Source of the DNA: Halorhabdus tiamatea SARL4B
GTDB lineage: Archaea > Halobacteriota > Halobacteria > Halobacteriales > Haloarculaceae
NCBI RefSeq assembly: GCF_000470655.1
Contig: NC_021921.1
Span: forward strand, 992,001-1,056,000
Direction of reading: 5' to 3'
DNA: 64,000 nt
A program made the translations under genes and the position numbers. The number at the start of each line of letters is the position of its first letter. Position 1 is the stretch's first letter. Positions 16,689 through 25,254 of the stretch are shown here, in pieces. Below the pieces are notes generated by a model that was not told the origin of the DNA, did not search any database, and worked only from the letters and a program-made list of their open reading frames with translations.

Positions 16689-17444
16689 TCAGGACGGACT
16701 TGATTCGGACGTCTCGGCCTCGCTTTCGGCTTCGGCGTCCTGTAACTTCGCTTCGGCGCGGTCACGATCCTCGGGGTAGCCGACGTCGATGCGCCAGCCG
16801 TCGAGTCGGATCGCGTCGATGGTGCGACCGCTCTGGAGGAGGAGGTCGATCGCTTCGCTGATCTCGTACTCGCCACGGTCGGAGGGCTGGACTAGCTTCG
16901 CCGCGTGAAAGATCGCCGGCGAGAACGTATAGAAGCCGGTCATCACGAGGTTCGAGGGCGGGTCGTCGGGCTTTTCGATCACTTCCGTGATCTCGCCGTA
17001 GTCGTTGGTGTCACAGACGCCGTACCGCGAGGCCTCCTCCCACGGGACTTCCTCGACGAGGAACGCCGCGTCGGTGCGACTCTCGCGCTGGCGCTTGACG
17101 ACGTCCTCGAGGTTGGCCTGAAAGATGTTGTCGCCCAACATCAGCATGAAGTCGTCCTCAACGTGCTCCTCGGCGGTCAACAGCGCGTGGGCCAGTCCCT
17201 TCTGTTCGCGCTGGTGGGTGTAGGTGATCGGGACACCCTCGAATGCGTCGTCGTAGTAGCTGATGATGTCCTCTTTCCGGTAGCCGACGACGACGATGAG
17301 TTCCTCGGCCCCGAGGCCGATGAGTTGCTCGAAGGCGTGTGTCAGGAGGGGCTTGCCGTTGACTTCGACCATCGCCTTCGGTTTGTCCTCGGTCAGCGGC
17401 CGGAGACGGGTGCCCTTGCCCGCCGCGAGTACGACTGCTTTCAT
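16689..17444 (-). CDS. aglF: Glucose-1-phosphate uridylyl/thymidylyltransferase (AglF-like)
   Basis: 251 aa. The signature MKAVVLAAGKGTRLRPLTEDKPKAMV is followed by VGYRKEDI and LMLGDNIF, which carries the metal-binding Asp. The family transfers a nucleotide to a sugar-1-phosphate. Haloferax AglF is a glucose-1-phosphate uridylyltransferase making UDP-glucose for N-glycosylation. A Glu/Ser-rich tail ends the protein. It is 88 nt upstream of the epimerase on the same strand, so an operon is likely. The UDP-glucose dehydrogenase at 18489 would use its product. Confidence 0.85.
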   Translation of the reverse strand: MKAVVLAAGKGTRLRPLTEDKPKAMVEVNGKPLLTHAFEQLIGLGAEELIVVVGYRKEDIISYYDDAFEGVPITYTHQREQKGLAHALLTAEEHVEDDFMLMLGDNIFQANLEDVVKRQRESRTDAAFLVEEVPWEEASRYGVCDTNDYGEITEVIEKPDDPPSNLVMTGFYTFSPAIFHAAKLVQPSDRGEYEISEAIDLLLQSGRTIDAIRLDGWRIDVGYPEDRDRAEAKLQDAEAESEAETSESSPS

Positions 17445-17806
17445 GGGATCGGTATTTCGGTCCGGGAAGTATATGCCTTGCCGTCGGCCAGCAGGGTCGC
17501 CGCGACTCGACTGAATCGTGAGTCGACACTACCGTCGTTCGACTTCGATCGTCACTCCGGGTCCCCCAGTTGAGACGTCCCGGCGTCGCCAGTCCACGCC
17601 TCGACGAGGTCATCGACCGTGGCTGCGTTCGTCGATACGCTATCGCGTCCGGGGGCGTCCCGAAGCATCTCGACTGACGTGAAGAGGATCGACCGTGTCG
17701 CACATTTCGATCCCCTAAAAGAAACGTCGATCGAGCAACTGTGAGGGGAATCACCCGTGAAACCGACGTTCGAACGTGAACCTGATATCGAAATCCATCC
17801 CGAAAT
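17445..17806 (-). other. Intergenic stretch with a possible 38-codon frame
   Basis: The AglF promoter should lie at the left. A minus-strand frame 17552-17668 (MLRDAPGRDSVSTNAATVDD, then LVEAWTGDAGTSQLGDPE) has acidic haloarchaeal composition and could be a tiny gene or the tail of a lost one. There is no other support. Confidence 0.3.
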
Positions 17807-18274
17807 TCACCCCACCTGCAACCTCGTGATACTCACCGACCCCGTTTCGGTGATGTAGATCCCGACCAGCGTGCCACCGTGAAGAACCTCCGTTCCGACC
17901 GTCCAGTCGTACGTCCCGGTGGTGCCGTCCCCGAGCGAGACGTCGATCGTGTAGACTCCGGGCTCCCGGGCGACGTCTTCGAAGACACGGATCGAATCGG
18001 CGGTCGCGGTCATGTTCTCCGTGAACACGGTTTCGGTGCCGTTCCGGGTGACGGTGACACTGACCTCGTATGTCCGGGTGTCGTGATTGGCGAACTTGAT
18101 ATCGGGGGGATGCTCCGCGACGTCACACGGGATGGTCGTCCCGTTCTCCGTCGGCCCACAGTACTCGGTATCCGCCGACGTGTCGGCTGTCGTCTCCGTC
18201 GGAGACGGTTGGCCGACACAGCCGGCTGTCAGCACGCCCACGAGTATGAGACCCAGAACCACCCTCTGATTCAT
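17807..18274 (-). CDS. Secreted lipoprotein with Ig-like beta domain
   Basis: 155 aa. A signal peptide ending in the lipobox LTAGC (Cys19) indicates lipid anchoring at the outer face. A Thr/Asp-rich spacer follows. Then comes a predicted all-beta domain (about 52-155) with repeated strands (TRTYEVSVTVTRNGTETVF, PGVYTIDVSLGDGTTGTYDW). Cys39 and Cys50 could form a disulphide. No specific function is suggested. It is transcribed divergently from the UDP-glucose dehydrogenase. Confidence 0.75.
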   Translation of the reverse strand: MNQRVVLGLILVGVLTAGCVGQPSPTETTADTSADTEYCGPTENGTTIPCDVAEHPPDIKFANHDTRTYEVSVTVTRNGTETVFTENMTATADSIRVFEDVAREPGVYTIDVSLGDGTTGTYDWTVGTEVLHGGTLVGIYITETGSVSITRLQVG

Positions 18275-18488
18275 GACAATGTTGAAAGGCGGGTGGTCAA
18301 ATAAAACGATTGTCTCTTTCCCGAAGACAGTGAAGCACGACTCGATCGAAGGAGCTTCTTGGAAGGCCGCTGTACACAGACCACCGCAGTGTTCACTTCG
18401 CTCTGGCGTGAGGATCGTTCTATGACATTCCGACTACTGGCAGCAAACCGAAAGGGAAACTACCAAATCCAATGGCTCGGAACGTTCG

Positions 18489-19790
18489 ATGATGCACGTA
18501 AGCGTCGTCGGCAGCGGATACATCGGCACGACGATCGCCGCCTGGTTCGCCGAACTCGGCCACACGGTCACGAACGTCGACATCGACGAGGACGTCGTGG
18601 CCGCGGTCAACGACGGCGAGGCACCCATCCACGAGCCCGGCCTGGACGAACTCATGGCCGCCTACGGGGGCGACACGCTCGTCGCAACCACTGACTACGA
18701 CGAAGTCGCCGACAGCGACGTCACGTTCCTCGCGCTGCCCACACCCTCCAACGACGATGGGAGCATCGACCTCTCGGCGATGAAAGCCGCCGCCCGGTCG
18801 CTGGGCGAGGTCATCGCCGAGAAGGACGGCGACCACCTCGTCGTGGTCAAGAGCACAGTCATCCCCGGGACGACGGCCGAGACGATCGCGCCCATCATCG
18901 AGGACGCATCGGGCAAGACCGTCGGCGAGGACTTCCGGATCGCGATGAACCCCGAGTTCCTGCGGGAAGGATTCGCCCTCGATGACTTCAAGGACCCCGA
19001 CAAGATCGTCATCGGGGCCGAAGACGAGCGAGCGGTCGAGACGCTGAATCGGGTGTACGAGCCACTGGTCGAGGCCGCCGCGGGCGATCCCGCGATCGTC
19101 GAGACGGGGATCCGCGAAGCCGAGATGATCAAGTACGCCAACAACGCCTTCCTCGCGACGAAGGTCAGCCTCATCAACGAACTCGGGAACATCTGCAAGG
19201 AGTACGGCGTCGACGCCTACGAGGTCGCCGACGCCATCGCGCTGGATCACCGCATCGACGAGCACTTCCTCCGGAGCGGTCTCGGGTGGGGGGGAAGCTG
19301 CTTCCCCAAGGACGTCGCCGCGATTCGCGCCGCAGCACGCGAGCGAGAGTACGATCCCGTCCTGCTCGACGCCACTGTCGAGGTCAACGACCGCCAGCCC
19401 GAGCGACTCCTCGATCTGCTGGACGACCACACCGACGTCGCCGGCGAGCGCGTCGCCGTCATGGGGCTCGCCTTCAAACCCGGCACGGACGACATCCGCT
19501 ATACGCGGGCCGTCCCGGTCATCGAGGGGCTACTTGAACGCGACGCCGAGGTCGTCGCTTACGATCCCGTCGCCACCGAGAACATGCGCGAGCAGTACCC
19601 CGATCTCACCTACGCCGACAGTGCGGCCGAAGCTTTAGAGGGTGCCAGCGCGGCGCTGTTCGTCACCGACTGGGACGAGTTTGGGGCCCTCGATGCGGAG
19701 TTCGAGGCGATGGCCGACCCCGTCGTGATCGACGGTCGCCGGATCGTCGAGCCCCGGGACGGCATCGAGTACGACGGCCTGACCTGGTGA
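18489..19790 (+). CDS. aglM: UDP-glucose 6-dehydrogenase
   Basis: 433 aa (a second ATG follows directly). The NAD-binding [10 protein letters not shown] lies at the N-terminus. The middle has [11 protein letters not shown] and [20 protein letters not shown]. The active-site Cys271 is in [10 protein letters not shown], and [18 protein letters not shown] belongs to the C-terminal domain. The enzyme oxidises UDP-glucose twice to UDP-glucuronate; the Haloferax homologue AglM does this for N-glycan assembly. Together with 16689-17444 and 15611-16600 it forms a UDP-uronate module. Confidence 0.93.
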   Translation: MMHVSVVGSGYIGTTIAAWFAELGHTVTNVDIDEDVVAAVNDGEAPIHEPGLDELMAAYGGDTLVATTDYDEVADSDVTFLALPTPSNDDGSIDLSAMKAAARSLGEVIAEKDGDHLVVVKSTVIPGTTAETIAPIIEDASGKTVGEDFRIAMNPEFLREGFALDDFKDPDKIVIGAEDERAVETLNRVYEPLVEAAAGDPAIVETGIREAEMIKYANNAFLATKVSLINELGNICKEYGVDAYEVADAIALDHRIDEHFLRSGLGWGGSCFPKDVAAIRAAAREREYDPVLLDATVEVNDRQPERLLDLLDDHTDVAGERVAVMGLAFKPGTDDIRYTRAVPVIEGLLERDAEVVAYDPVATENMREQYPDLTYADSAAEALEGASAALFVTDWDEFGALDAEFEAMADPVVIDGRRIVEPRDGIEYDGLTW

Positions 19791-19891
19791 GGGTGAAAGA
19801 GTCAATTCAGGTAATTGGCTGGGAAATAGATACCAGACGGGTGAGACCCTGACGAACGTTTATATATCGATACGAGCAATGTCTTTATACA

Positions 19892-20170
19892 ATGTCAAGC
19901 ATCGTCCGAACCGAGGACATCCTCGGGGGAGAACCGCGGATCGAGGGGACCCGAATCGGCGTCCGACACGTCGCCGGGAAAGTCGTCGATGCAGGGTATG
20001 CACCCGCTTACGTAGCTGATCAGCTCGATATCTCGTTGGGGGCCGTCTACGAGGCCCTCTCGTATTATTATGACAACATCGAGGAAATCCGGGCGGTCGA
20101 ACGCGAGAACGCGGAGACGCGCGACCGGTTGCGTGAGTCGTCGCTGCAGCCGAAAGAACCGGTTTCATGA
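19892..20170 (+). CDS. DUF433 antitoxin
   Basis: 92 aa. The DUF433 core is clear: RTEDILGGEPRIEGTRIGVR followed by YAPAYVADQLDISLGAVYEAL, a small HTH. These proteins bind DNA and neutralise the DUF5615 nuclease encoded next. The stop overlaps the toxin start by four bases (ATGA), the classic toxin-antitoxin layout. A TATA-like TTTATATATC lies at 19859-19868, about 28 nt upstream of the start. Confidence 0.88.
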   Translation: MSSIVRTEDILGGEPRIEGTRIGVRHVAGKVVDAGYAPAYVADQLDISLGAVYEALSYYYDNIEEIRAVERENAETRDRLRESSLQPKEPVS

Positions 20171-20529
20171 GTCAGCTGCTTCTAGACGAACACGTCAGCC
20201 GGATTTGCGAACACGTGCTTCGGGACCGCGGATTCGACGTCAGCCAGGCAAAAGATCGGTTCGGCGAATACACGACAGACGAGGAGTTGCTCCAATGGTG
20301 TGACCGAAACGACGTCGTGTTGGTGTCGAACAACGCGAGGGATTTCGAATTGCTGCATCGCAAAACGGACCACGCTGGACTGCTGATCTACTATGACCAG
20401 TCACTACCCGACGACGATCCGGAGGGATTCGCTCGGACTGTCGAAGAAGTGTTCGAACAGTACGGAGCCGAGGAACTCCGTGACGAATACGTCGAGATCG
20501 ACACGTGGTACGAGTGGTTACAGGATTGA
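20167..20529 (+). CDS. DUF5615 PIN-like toxin
   Basis: 120 aa. PIN-like features: LLLDEHVSRICEHVLRDRGF with an acidic pair (Asp7, Glu8), DEELLQWCDRNDVVLVSNNA, then RDFELLH. The acidic residues would bind Mg for RNA cleavage, as proposed for Mut7-C/DUF5615 proteins. It overlaps the DUF433 antitoxin by four bases. It probably acts as a growth-modulating RNase and is also found in chromosomal islands. Confidence 0.85.
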   Translation: MSQLLLDEHVSRICEHVLRDRGFDVSQAKDRFGEYTTDEELLQWCDRNDVVLVSNNARDFELLHRKTDHAGLLIYYDQSLPDDDPEGFARTVEEVFEQYGAEELRDEYVEIDTWYEWLQD

Positions 20530-20598
20530 CCCCCTCTTCTTCCGTCGTTTCGAGACAGACCACGAACCGTTTTGTACACCGCGACCGCAGATCCACCT

Positions 20599-20916
20599 AT
20601 GACAGCGTTTGGCTTCCTGAGCGTCGCACCGGTCATCGAAGGCAGCATGTCGGGCGAGGTCGCCAAGGCGGTCGCGGCGATCGAGGACCACGACGTCGGC
20701 TACGAGACCACGCCGATGGGGACGATCATCGAGGCCGAGAACGCCGAGGCCCTCTTCGAGGCGGCCGCCGACGCCCACGCGGCGGTCGACGCCGATCGCG
20801 TCGAAACCTTCCTGAAGATCGACGACAAGCGCGCCGTCGAACAGGCCGCCGGCGAGAAAGTCGAGGCGGTCGCCGACGAACTCGGCCACGAGCCGAGACG
20901 CGACGCCGAGGAGTAG
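20599..20916 (+). CDS. MTH1187-type thiamine-binding protein
   Basis: 105 aa beginning MTAFGFLSVAPVIEGSMSGE. This N-terminus plus YETTPMGTIIEAENAEALFE and the C-terminal VETFLKIDDKR match the MTH1187/YkoF-like family (formerly DUF77). Its members form ferredoxin-like folds that bind thiamine or related molecules in the cytoplasm. It lies 83 nt upstream of mch on the same strand. Confidence 0.85.
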   Translation: MTAFGFLSVAPVIEGSMSGEVAKAVAAIEDHDVGYETTPMGTIIEAENAEALFEAAADAHAAVDADRVETFLKIDDKRAVEQAAGEKVEAVADELGHEPRRDAEE

Positions 20917-20999
20917 CGTCTCGGTCCAGACGTATCGCTGGAGCGACCACAACTAGCCGGGAGGGATGACTTTTCAACCGGGGAGTCCGATCAGGTGGT

Positions 21000-21932
21000 A
21001 TGGACCAACTCAATCGCCTCGGGACCGAACTGATCGACGAGGCGATCGACTTCGCCGACGAACTCGGAATCGCGGAGTATCGACTCGACAACGAGACGAC
21101 TGTCCTCGATTTCGGCGTCGAGCACGCGGGCGGCGTCGAGGCGGGCCTCATGCTCGCCGAGATCCAGACCGCGGGATTGGCTTCGGTCACGACGCGCCTG
21201 GAATCGGTCGGCGCGGCCGCCCTGCCCCACGTCGAATTGACGACTGATCACCCGTCGCTGGCCCTACTCGCCGGGCAGAAGGCGGGCTGGGAACTCACGA
21301 CCGAGGACTTCGAGGGACTGGGCAGCGGGCCAGCCCGGGCCTTAGTCGCCGAGGAGGGAATCTTCGAGCGCCTGGAGTACGTCGAGGCCTTCGACTTCGC
21401 CGTCCTCGCCGTCGAGAGCGACGCGTTGCCGACCGAGGCGGCCGCCGCCCAGGTCGCCGAGTACGCGGGTGTCCCCGAGAGTAGCGTCTTCCTCCCGACG
21501 TTTTCGACCGCCTCGATCACCGGCAGCGTGGCCGGAGCGGCGCGGGCGAGCGAGTCCGCTGTCTTCGCTCTCTTCGAGCTGGGCTACGATCCCGAGAATA
21601 TCCATTCGGTCTCGGGGATCGCGCCCGTCGCGCCCGTCGCCGGGAGCGAGCAAGCGGCTATCGCCCGGACGAACGACGCCCTCGCCTACGGCGGTCGCGT
21701 CCACCTCACGGTCGAGGAAGAGTCCGATGTCTTCGCCGAGGTCCCGTCCACCGCGGGCGAGGAGTACGACCGTCCCTTCGCGGAGATCTTCGACGACGCC
21801 GACTGGGACTTCGAGGAACTGCCCGCGGACGTCTTCGGCCCGGCACAACTTACCGTCGACGTGATCGGCGGGGAGACGACCGTCTACGGCGAGACTGACG
21901 AGGAACTCCTCGTCGAGAGCTTCGGCTTGTAG
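21000..21932 (+). CDS. mch: Methenyltetrahydromethanopterin cyclohydrolase
   Basis: 310 aa, the usual length. Characteristic segments include LALLAGQKAGWEL, GSGPARAL and the C-terminal FAEIFDDADWDF. The enzyme interconverts methenyl- and formyl-tetrahydromethanopterin. In haloarchaea, which are not methanogens, it is generally thought to act in folate-type C1 metabolism. A TATA-like element is not obvious. It is followed by a HAD hydrolase after 67 nt. Confidence 0.93.
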   Translation: MDQLNRLGTELIDEAIDFADELGIAEYRLDNETTVLDFGVEHAGGVEAGLMLAEIQTAGLASVTTRLESVGAAALPHVELTTDHPSLALLAGQKAGWELTTEDFEGLGSGPARALVAEEGIFERLEYVEAFDFAVLAVESDALPTEAAAAQVAEYAGVPESSVFLPTFSTASITGSVAGAARASESAVFALFELGYDPENIHSVSGIAPVAPVAGSEQAAIARTNDALAYGGRVHLTVEEESDVFAEVPSTAGEEYDRPFAEIFDDADWDFEELPADVFGPAQLTVDVIGGETTVYGETDEELLVESFGL

Positions 21933-21999
21933 CGGGTCGGTGTCTCGGGTCGAATCTGACCCGGAGAGATTTTGAGGCTCCCACCCCTTCGTCCAGTCG

Positions 22000-22671
22000 A
22001 TGACCGTCGACGCCGTGCTGTTCGACCTCGACGACACCCTCTGTGAGTACCGCCGCCCCGCCGGAGACGTGCTGTCGGCGGCCTTCGAGCGCGTCGGCGT
22101 CGAGCCCTGGTTCCCGATCGAGACGTTCTACGATCGCTTCGAGGAGTTCGCCCACCCCGGCGACGACATCCGGGACCTCCGTCGCCGGAGTTTCGCGGCG
22201 TTCGCCGAGGAGACGGGATTCGACGCCGACGTCGGCCGCGCCGTCGCCGAGGCCTTCGAGGCCGAACGCGACCAGTCGAACGTCCAATTCCTGCCCGGCG
22301 CGCGGGAGGCCGTCGAAACGGCTGCCGAGCGGTATCGCGTCGGCCTCGTCACCAACGGCGACCCGTGGATGCAGTCCCAGAAACTCGCCGGCCTCGGGAT
22401 CGGGGATCGCTTCGAGACGATCGTCCACGGCGGCCACGACGCGCCGTACAAACCTGCTCCCGAACCGTTCTACACGGCACTCGACGAGCTCGGCGTCGAG
22501 GGCGGCCGGGCCGTCCACGTGGGCAACTCCCTCGAAGCGGACGTCGCCGGCGCGCACAACGCCGGCCTGCGGTCGGTCTGGCTCGACGGGGACGCCAGCA
22601 TCGACCCGGACCCCGTCCCCGATTATCGAGTCGAGTCGATGCACGACGTGGCCGAGGAACCCTGGCACTAA
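22000..22671 (+). CDS. HAD-superfamily hydrolase
   Basis: 223 aa. Motif I is AVLFDLDDTLCEYRRP, with the nucleophile Asp and the general acid two residues later. Motif II is GLVTNGD, motif III is the Lys in PYKPAPEPF, and motif IV is VHVGNSLEADVAGA. A helical cap (about 22-95) makes it a C1-cap HAD phosphatase, acting on a small phosphorylated compound. The substrate is unknown. Confidence 0.88.
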   Translation: MTVDAVLFDLDDTLCEYRRPAGDVLSAAFERVGVEPWFPIETFYDRFEEFAHPGDDIRDLRRRSFAAFAEETGFDADVGRAVAEAFEAERDQSNVQFLPGAREAVETAAERYRVGLVTNGDPWMQSQKLAGLGIGDRFETIVHGGHDAPYKPAPEPFYTALDELGVEGGRAVHVGNSLEADVAGAHNAGLRSVWLDGDASIDPDPVPDYRVESMHDVAEEPWH

Positions 22672-22696
22672 CGGAGTCCAGGAGGGGAGCTCCCGC

Positions 22697-22930
22697 TCAG
22701 AGACCCAGACCGGCCAGGACGAACAGCAGACCGAAAAACACGGCAAACGCACCAAAGTAGCGGTACGACGATACTTTCCACGCCGCCGCCTCCGTCTCGG
22801 CGACCGAGTGCGTACTCCCGATCGCGTCCACTGCCTCGGAGAGGTCCGCGATCGACCGGGCACCGACGATCGACGCGACCCCGGCAAACATGACCACCAG
22901 ACCTACGGCGACCTCCGCGATGTCTACCAT
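22697..22930 (-). CDS. Small two-helix membrane protein
   Basis: 77 aa starting MVDIAEVAVGLVVMFAGVAS. Membrane helices fall at about residues 5-22 and 58-76, separated by an acidic/helical segment (ARSIADLSEAVDAIGSTHSV). No family was recognised. It is divergent from the araD-like gene. Confidence 0.6.
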   Translation of the reverse strand: MVDIAEVAVGLVVMFAGVASIVGARSIADLSEAVDAIGSTHSVAETEAAAWKVSSYRYFGAFAVFFGLLFVLAGLGL

Positions 22931-23056
22931 ACGTGACACTACGACGACCAGTTCAAAAATCTTCCGGCGACCCGGGCGGCAGAGTCGACCGGTCGAACCC
23001 TGGCGAGCAGTACCAAGAGATTTTACCCACCCAAGCGAACGGCTGGACGAACGCAC

Positions 23057-23704
23057 ATGGCACTCGAGAGTCTACGCGAGACGGTCTACGAGACGCTGAT
23101 GGCACTCCCCGAGAACGACCTCGTCAGAGGTACCAGCGGCAACGTCAGCGGTCGCGAGGGCGATCGCGTCGTGATCAAACCCAGCGGCGTCGATTACGAC
23201 GAACTCGCCCCGGAGAACCTCGTCGTCGTGGACATGGACGGCGCGGTCGTCGAAGGCGACCTCAAGCCCTCGGTCGATACGGGCGCACACCTCCACATCT
23301 ACCGGGCGAACGACGAACTCGGTGGGATCATCCACACCCACTCGACGTACGCGACCGCCTTCGCCGCCGCCGGGCGGGAGCTCCCCGTCTACGTCACCGA
23401 ACTCGCCGACACCTTCGGCGAGTCGATCCCCGTCTCCGAGTACGTCCCGCCAGGGACCGAAGCCATCGGCGAGGAGTTCGCCAAACACACGGGCGAGGGG
23501 AAGTTCCAGGGCCTGCTCATGAAGAACCACGGCCTGTTCGCGGCGGGTGACACGCCGGGCGACGCCCTGAAGGCCGCACTCCACATCGAACACAGCGCGA
23601 AGATCTCCTCGATCGCCGAGGATCTGGGCACGCCCGAGGAGATCCCCCCCGAGGAGGCCGAGCGGCTCAACCAGGAGTACCTCGAGGGCTACGGCCAGGA
23701 GTGA
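23057..23704 (+). CDS. araD: Class II aldolase family, L-ribulose-5-phosphate 4-epimerase (AraD) candidate
   Basis: 215 aa. The N-terminal VRGTSGNVSGREGDRVVIKPSGV is the phosphate-binding loop. Metal-binding histidines are in THSTYA (with the preceding His) and LLMKNHGLFA. Family members are AraD epimerases or fuculose/rhamnulose-phosphate aldolases. The overlapping sugar kinase (4 bp) and the L-arabinose isomerase and arabinosidases nearby favour conversion of L-ribulose-5-P to D-xylulose-5-P. The sequence alone does not exclude aldolase activity. Confidence 0.8.
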   Translation: MALESLRETVYETLMALPENDLVRGTSGNVSGREGDRVVIKPSGVDYDELAPENLVVVDMDGAVVEGDLKPSVDTGAHLHIYRANDELGGIIHTHSTYATAFAAAGRELPVYVTELADTFGESIPVSEYVPPGTEAIGEEFAKHTGEGKFQGLLMKNHGLFAAGDTPGDALKAALHIEHSAKISSIAEDLGTPEEIPPEEAERLNQEYLEGYGQE

Positions 23705-25248
23705 TCGCGATGGACGGACAATACCTCGTGGGGACGGACATCGGGACGAACAGTACGAAGACGATCCTCGTCTCGCCGGAAGGCGAGGTACTGGGCACGG
23801 GCAATGCCGGCTACGAGGTCGAACAGCCCGAACCCGCCTGGGCCCAGCAGTGGCCCGACGTCTGGGTCGAGGCGACCTACGATTCCATCCAGCAAGCCAT
23901 CGACGACGCCGAGGTCGATCCCAGCGATATCCGCGGGATCAGCATCTCCAGCCTCTACGGCGGCGCGGGCGTGCCGATCGACGCCGACGGCGAGGCTGTC
24001 TACCCCTGTCTCATCTGGATGGACCGCCGCGCCACGGATCAGGTCGAGTGGGTCAAAGAGCACGTCGACCTCGATCGGCTCTTCGAAATCACCGGCAACT
24101 ACGTCGATTCGTACTTCGGGTACACGAAGATCCGTTGGATCAAGGAACACGAACCCGATGTCTGGGAGGACATCGAGAACTTCGTGCCGCCGAACAACTA
24201 CGTCGAGTACGTCATGACCGACGAGTTGGCCGTCGATTACTCCTCGGCCGGCAACGTCGGCGGCGTCTTCGACATCCACGACCTGGAGTGGTCCGAAGAG
24301 GCGTGCGAGATGCTGGAGATTCCGGTCGAGAAGTTCCCCGAACGCCTGGTTCCCTCTGAAGAGATCGTCGGCGAGGTGACCGCCGACGCCGCCGAGCAGA
24401 GCGGCCTCCCGGAGGGGACGCCCGTGCTCGCTGGCGGGGTCGATGCGCCGATGGCGACGCTCGCGGCGGGCGCGTTCGAGGAGGGTGACAACGTGAGCAT
24501 GATGGGCACCTCGACGTGCTGGGGGACGATCCACGAGGGCACGGGCCTCGATCAGCAACTCGTCTCGATGCCCCACGTCGCCGACAGCGAGGAGAAGCTC
24601 TACACCTGGGGCGGGTCGGCCACCACGGGCGGGCTGATCGAGTGGTTCAAAGACGAGTTCGGCGGGCCCGAAGAGCAGGCCGGCGAACTCGTCGACGTCG
24701 ATCCCTTCGAGTTGTTGAACATGAAGGCCAAAGAGATCCCGCCGGGATCGGAAGGCCTGATCGCGCTCCCCTATTTCAAGGGCGAGCGCTCGCCGATCTG
24801 GGACCCGGACGCCCGCGGCATGTTCACCGGCCTGACGCTGTATCACGAGAAAGCGCACATGTACCGGGCGCTGATGGAAGCCGGCGGGTACAGCCTCCGG
24901 CACAACGTCGAGGTCGCCGAGGAGATCGGCATCCCCCTGAACGACGAGACGAGCGTCGTCGGTGGCGTCTCGAACTCCGATCTCTGGATGCAGATCCTCG
25001 CGGACGTGACGGGGCGTGAGATGGAGGTTCCCGCCGGTGGCGTGGGCGCGCCACTTGGCGACGCGCTGGTCGTCGGTGTCGGTACGGGACTGTTCGACGA
25101 TTACGACGTCGCCACCGAGTGGACCGAGACTGGTGAGGTGTACACGCCGGAGCCAGAGAACGTCGACACCTACGACGAGTACTACGACATCTACAAGCGA
25201 CTCTATCAGAACACCAAAGACGAAATGCACGACCTCGCGCAGCTGTAG
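23701..25248 (+). CDS. araB: FGGY-family sugar kinase, L-ribulokinase candidate
   Basis: About 512-515 aa (GTG at 23701 overlapping araD, or ATG at 23710). The N-terminal phosphate-1 motif is YLVGTDIGTNSTKTILV, SSLYGGAGVPID and CLIWMDRRAT follow, and the second FGGY domain has MMGTSTCWGT and PYFKGERSPIWDPDARG. The family phosphorylates pentuloses or other sugars with ATP. Its overlap with an AraD-type gene and the araA gene in the same block point to L-ribulose; D-xylulose is the main alternative. Confidence 0.82.
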   Translation: MIAMDGQYLVGTDIGTNSTKTILVSPEGEVLGTGNAGYEVEQPEPAWAQQWPDVWVEATYDSIQQAIDDAEVDPSDIRGISISSLYGGAGVPIDADGEAVYPCLIWMDRRATDQVEWVKEHVDLDRLFEITGNYVDSYFGYTKIRWIKEHEPDVWEDIENFVPPNNYVEYVMTDELAVDYSSAGNVGGVFDIHDLEWSEEACEMLEIPVEKFPERLVPSEEIVGEVTADAAEQSGLPEGTPVLAGGVDAPMATLAAGAFEEGDNVSMMGTSTCWGTIHEGTGLDQQLVSMPHVADSEEKLYTWGGSATTGGLIEWFKDEFGGPEEQAGELVDVDPFELLNMKAKEIPPGSEGLIALPYFKGERSPIWDPDARGMFTGLTLYHEKAHMYRALMEAGGYSLRHNVEVAEEIGIPLNDETSVVGGVSNSDLWMQILADVTGREMEVPAGGVGAPLGDALVVGVGTGLFDDYDVATEWTETGEVYTPEPENVDTYDEYYDIYKRLYQNTKDEMHDLAQL

Positions 25249-25254
25249 AGGTCC

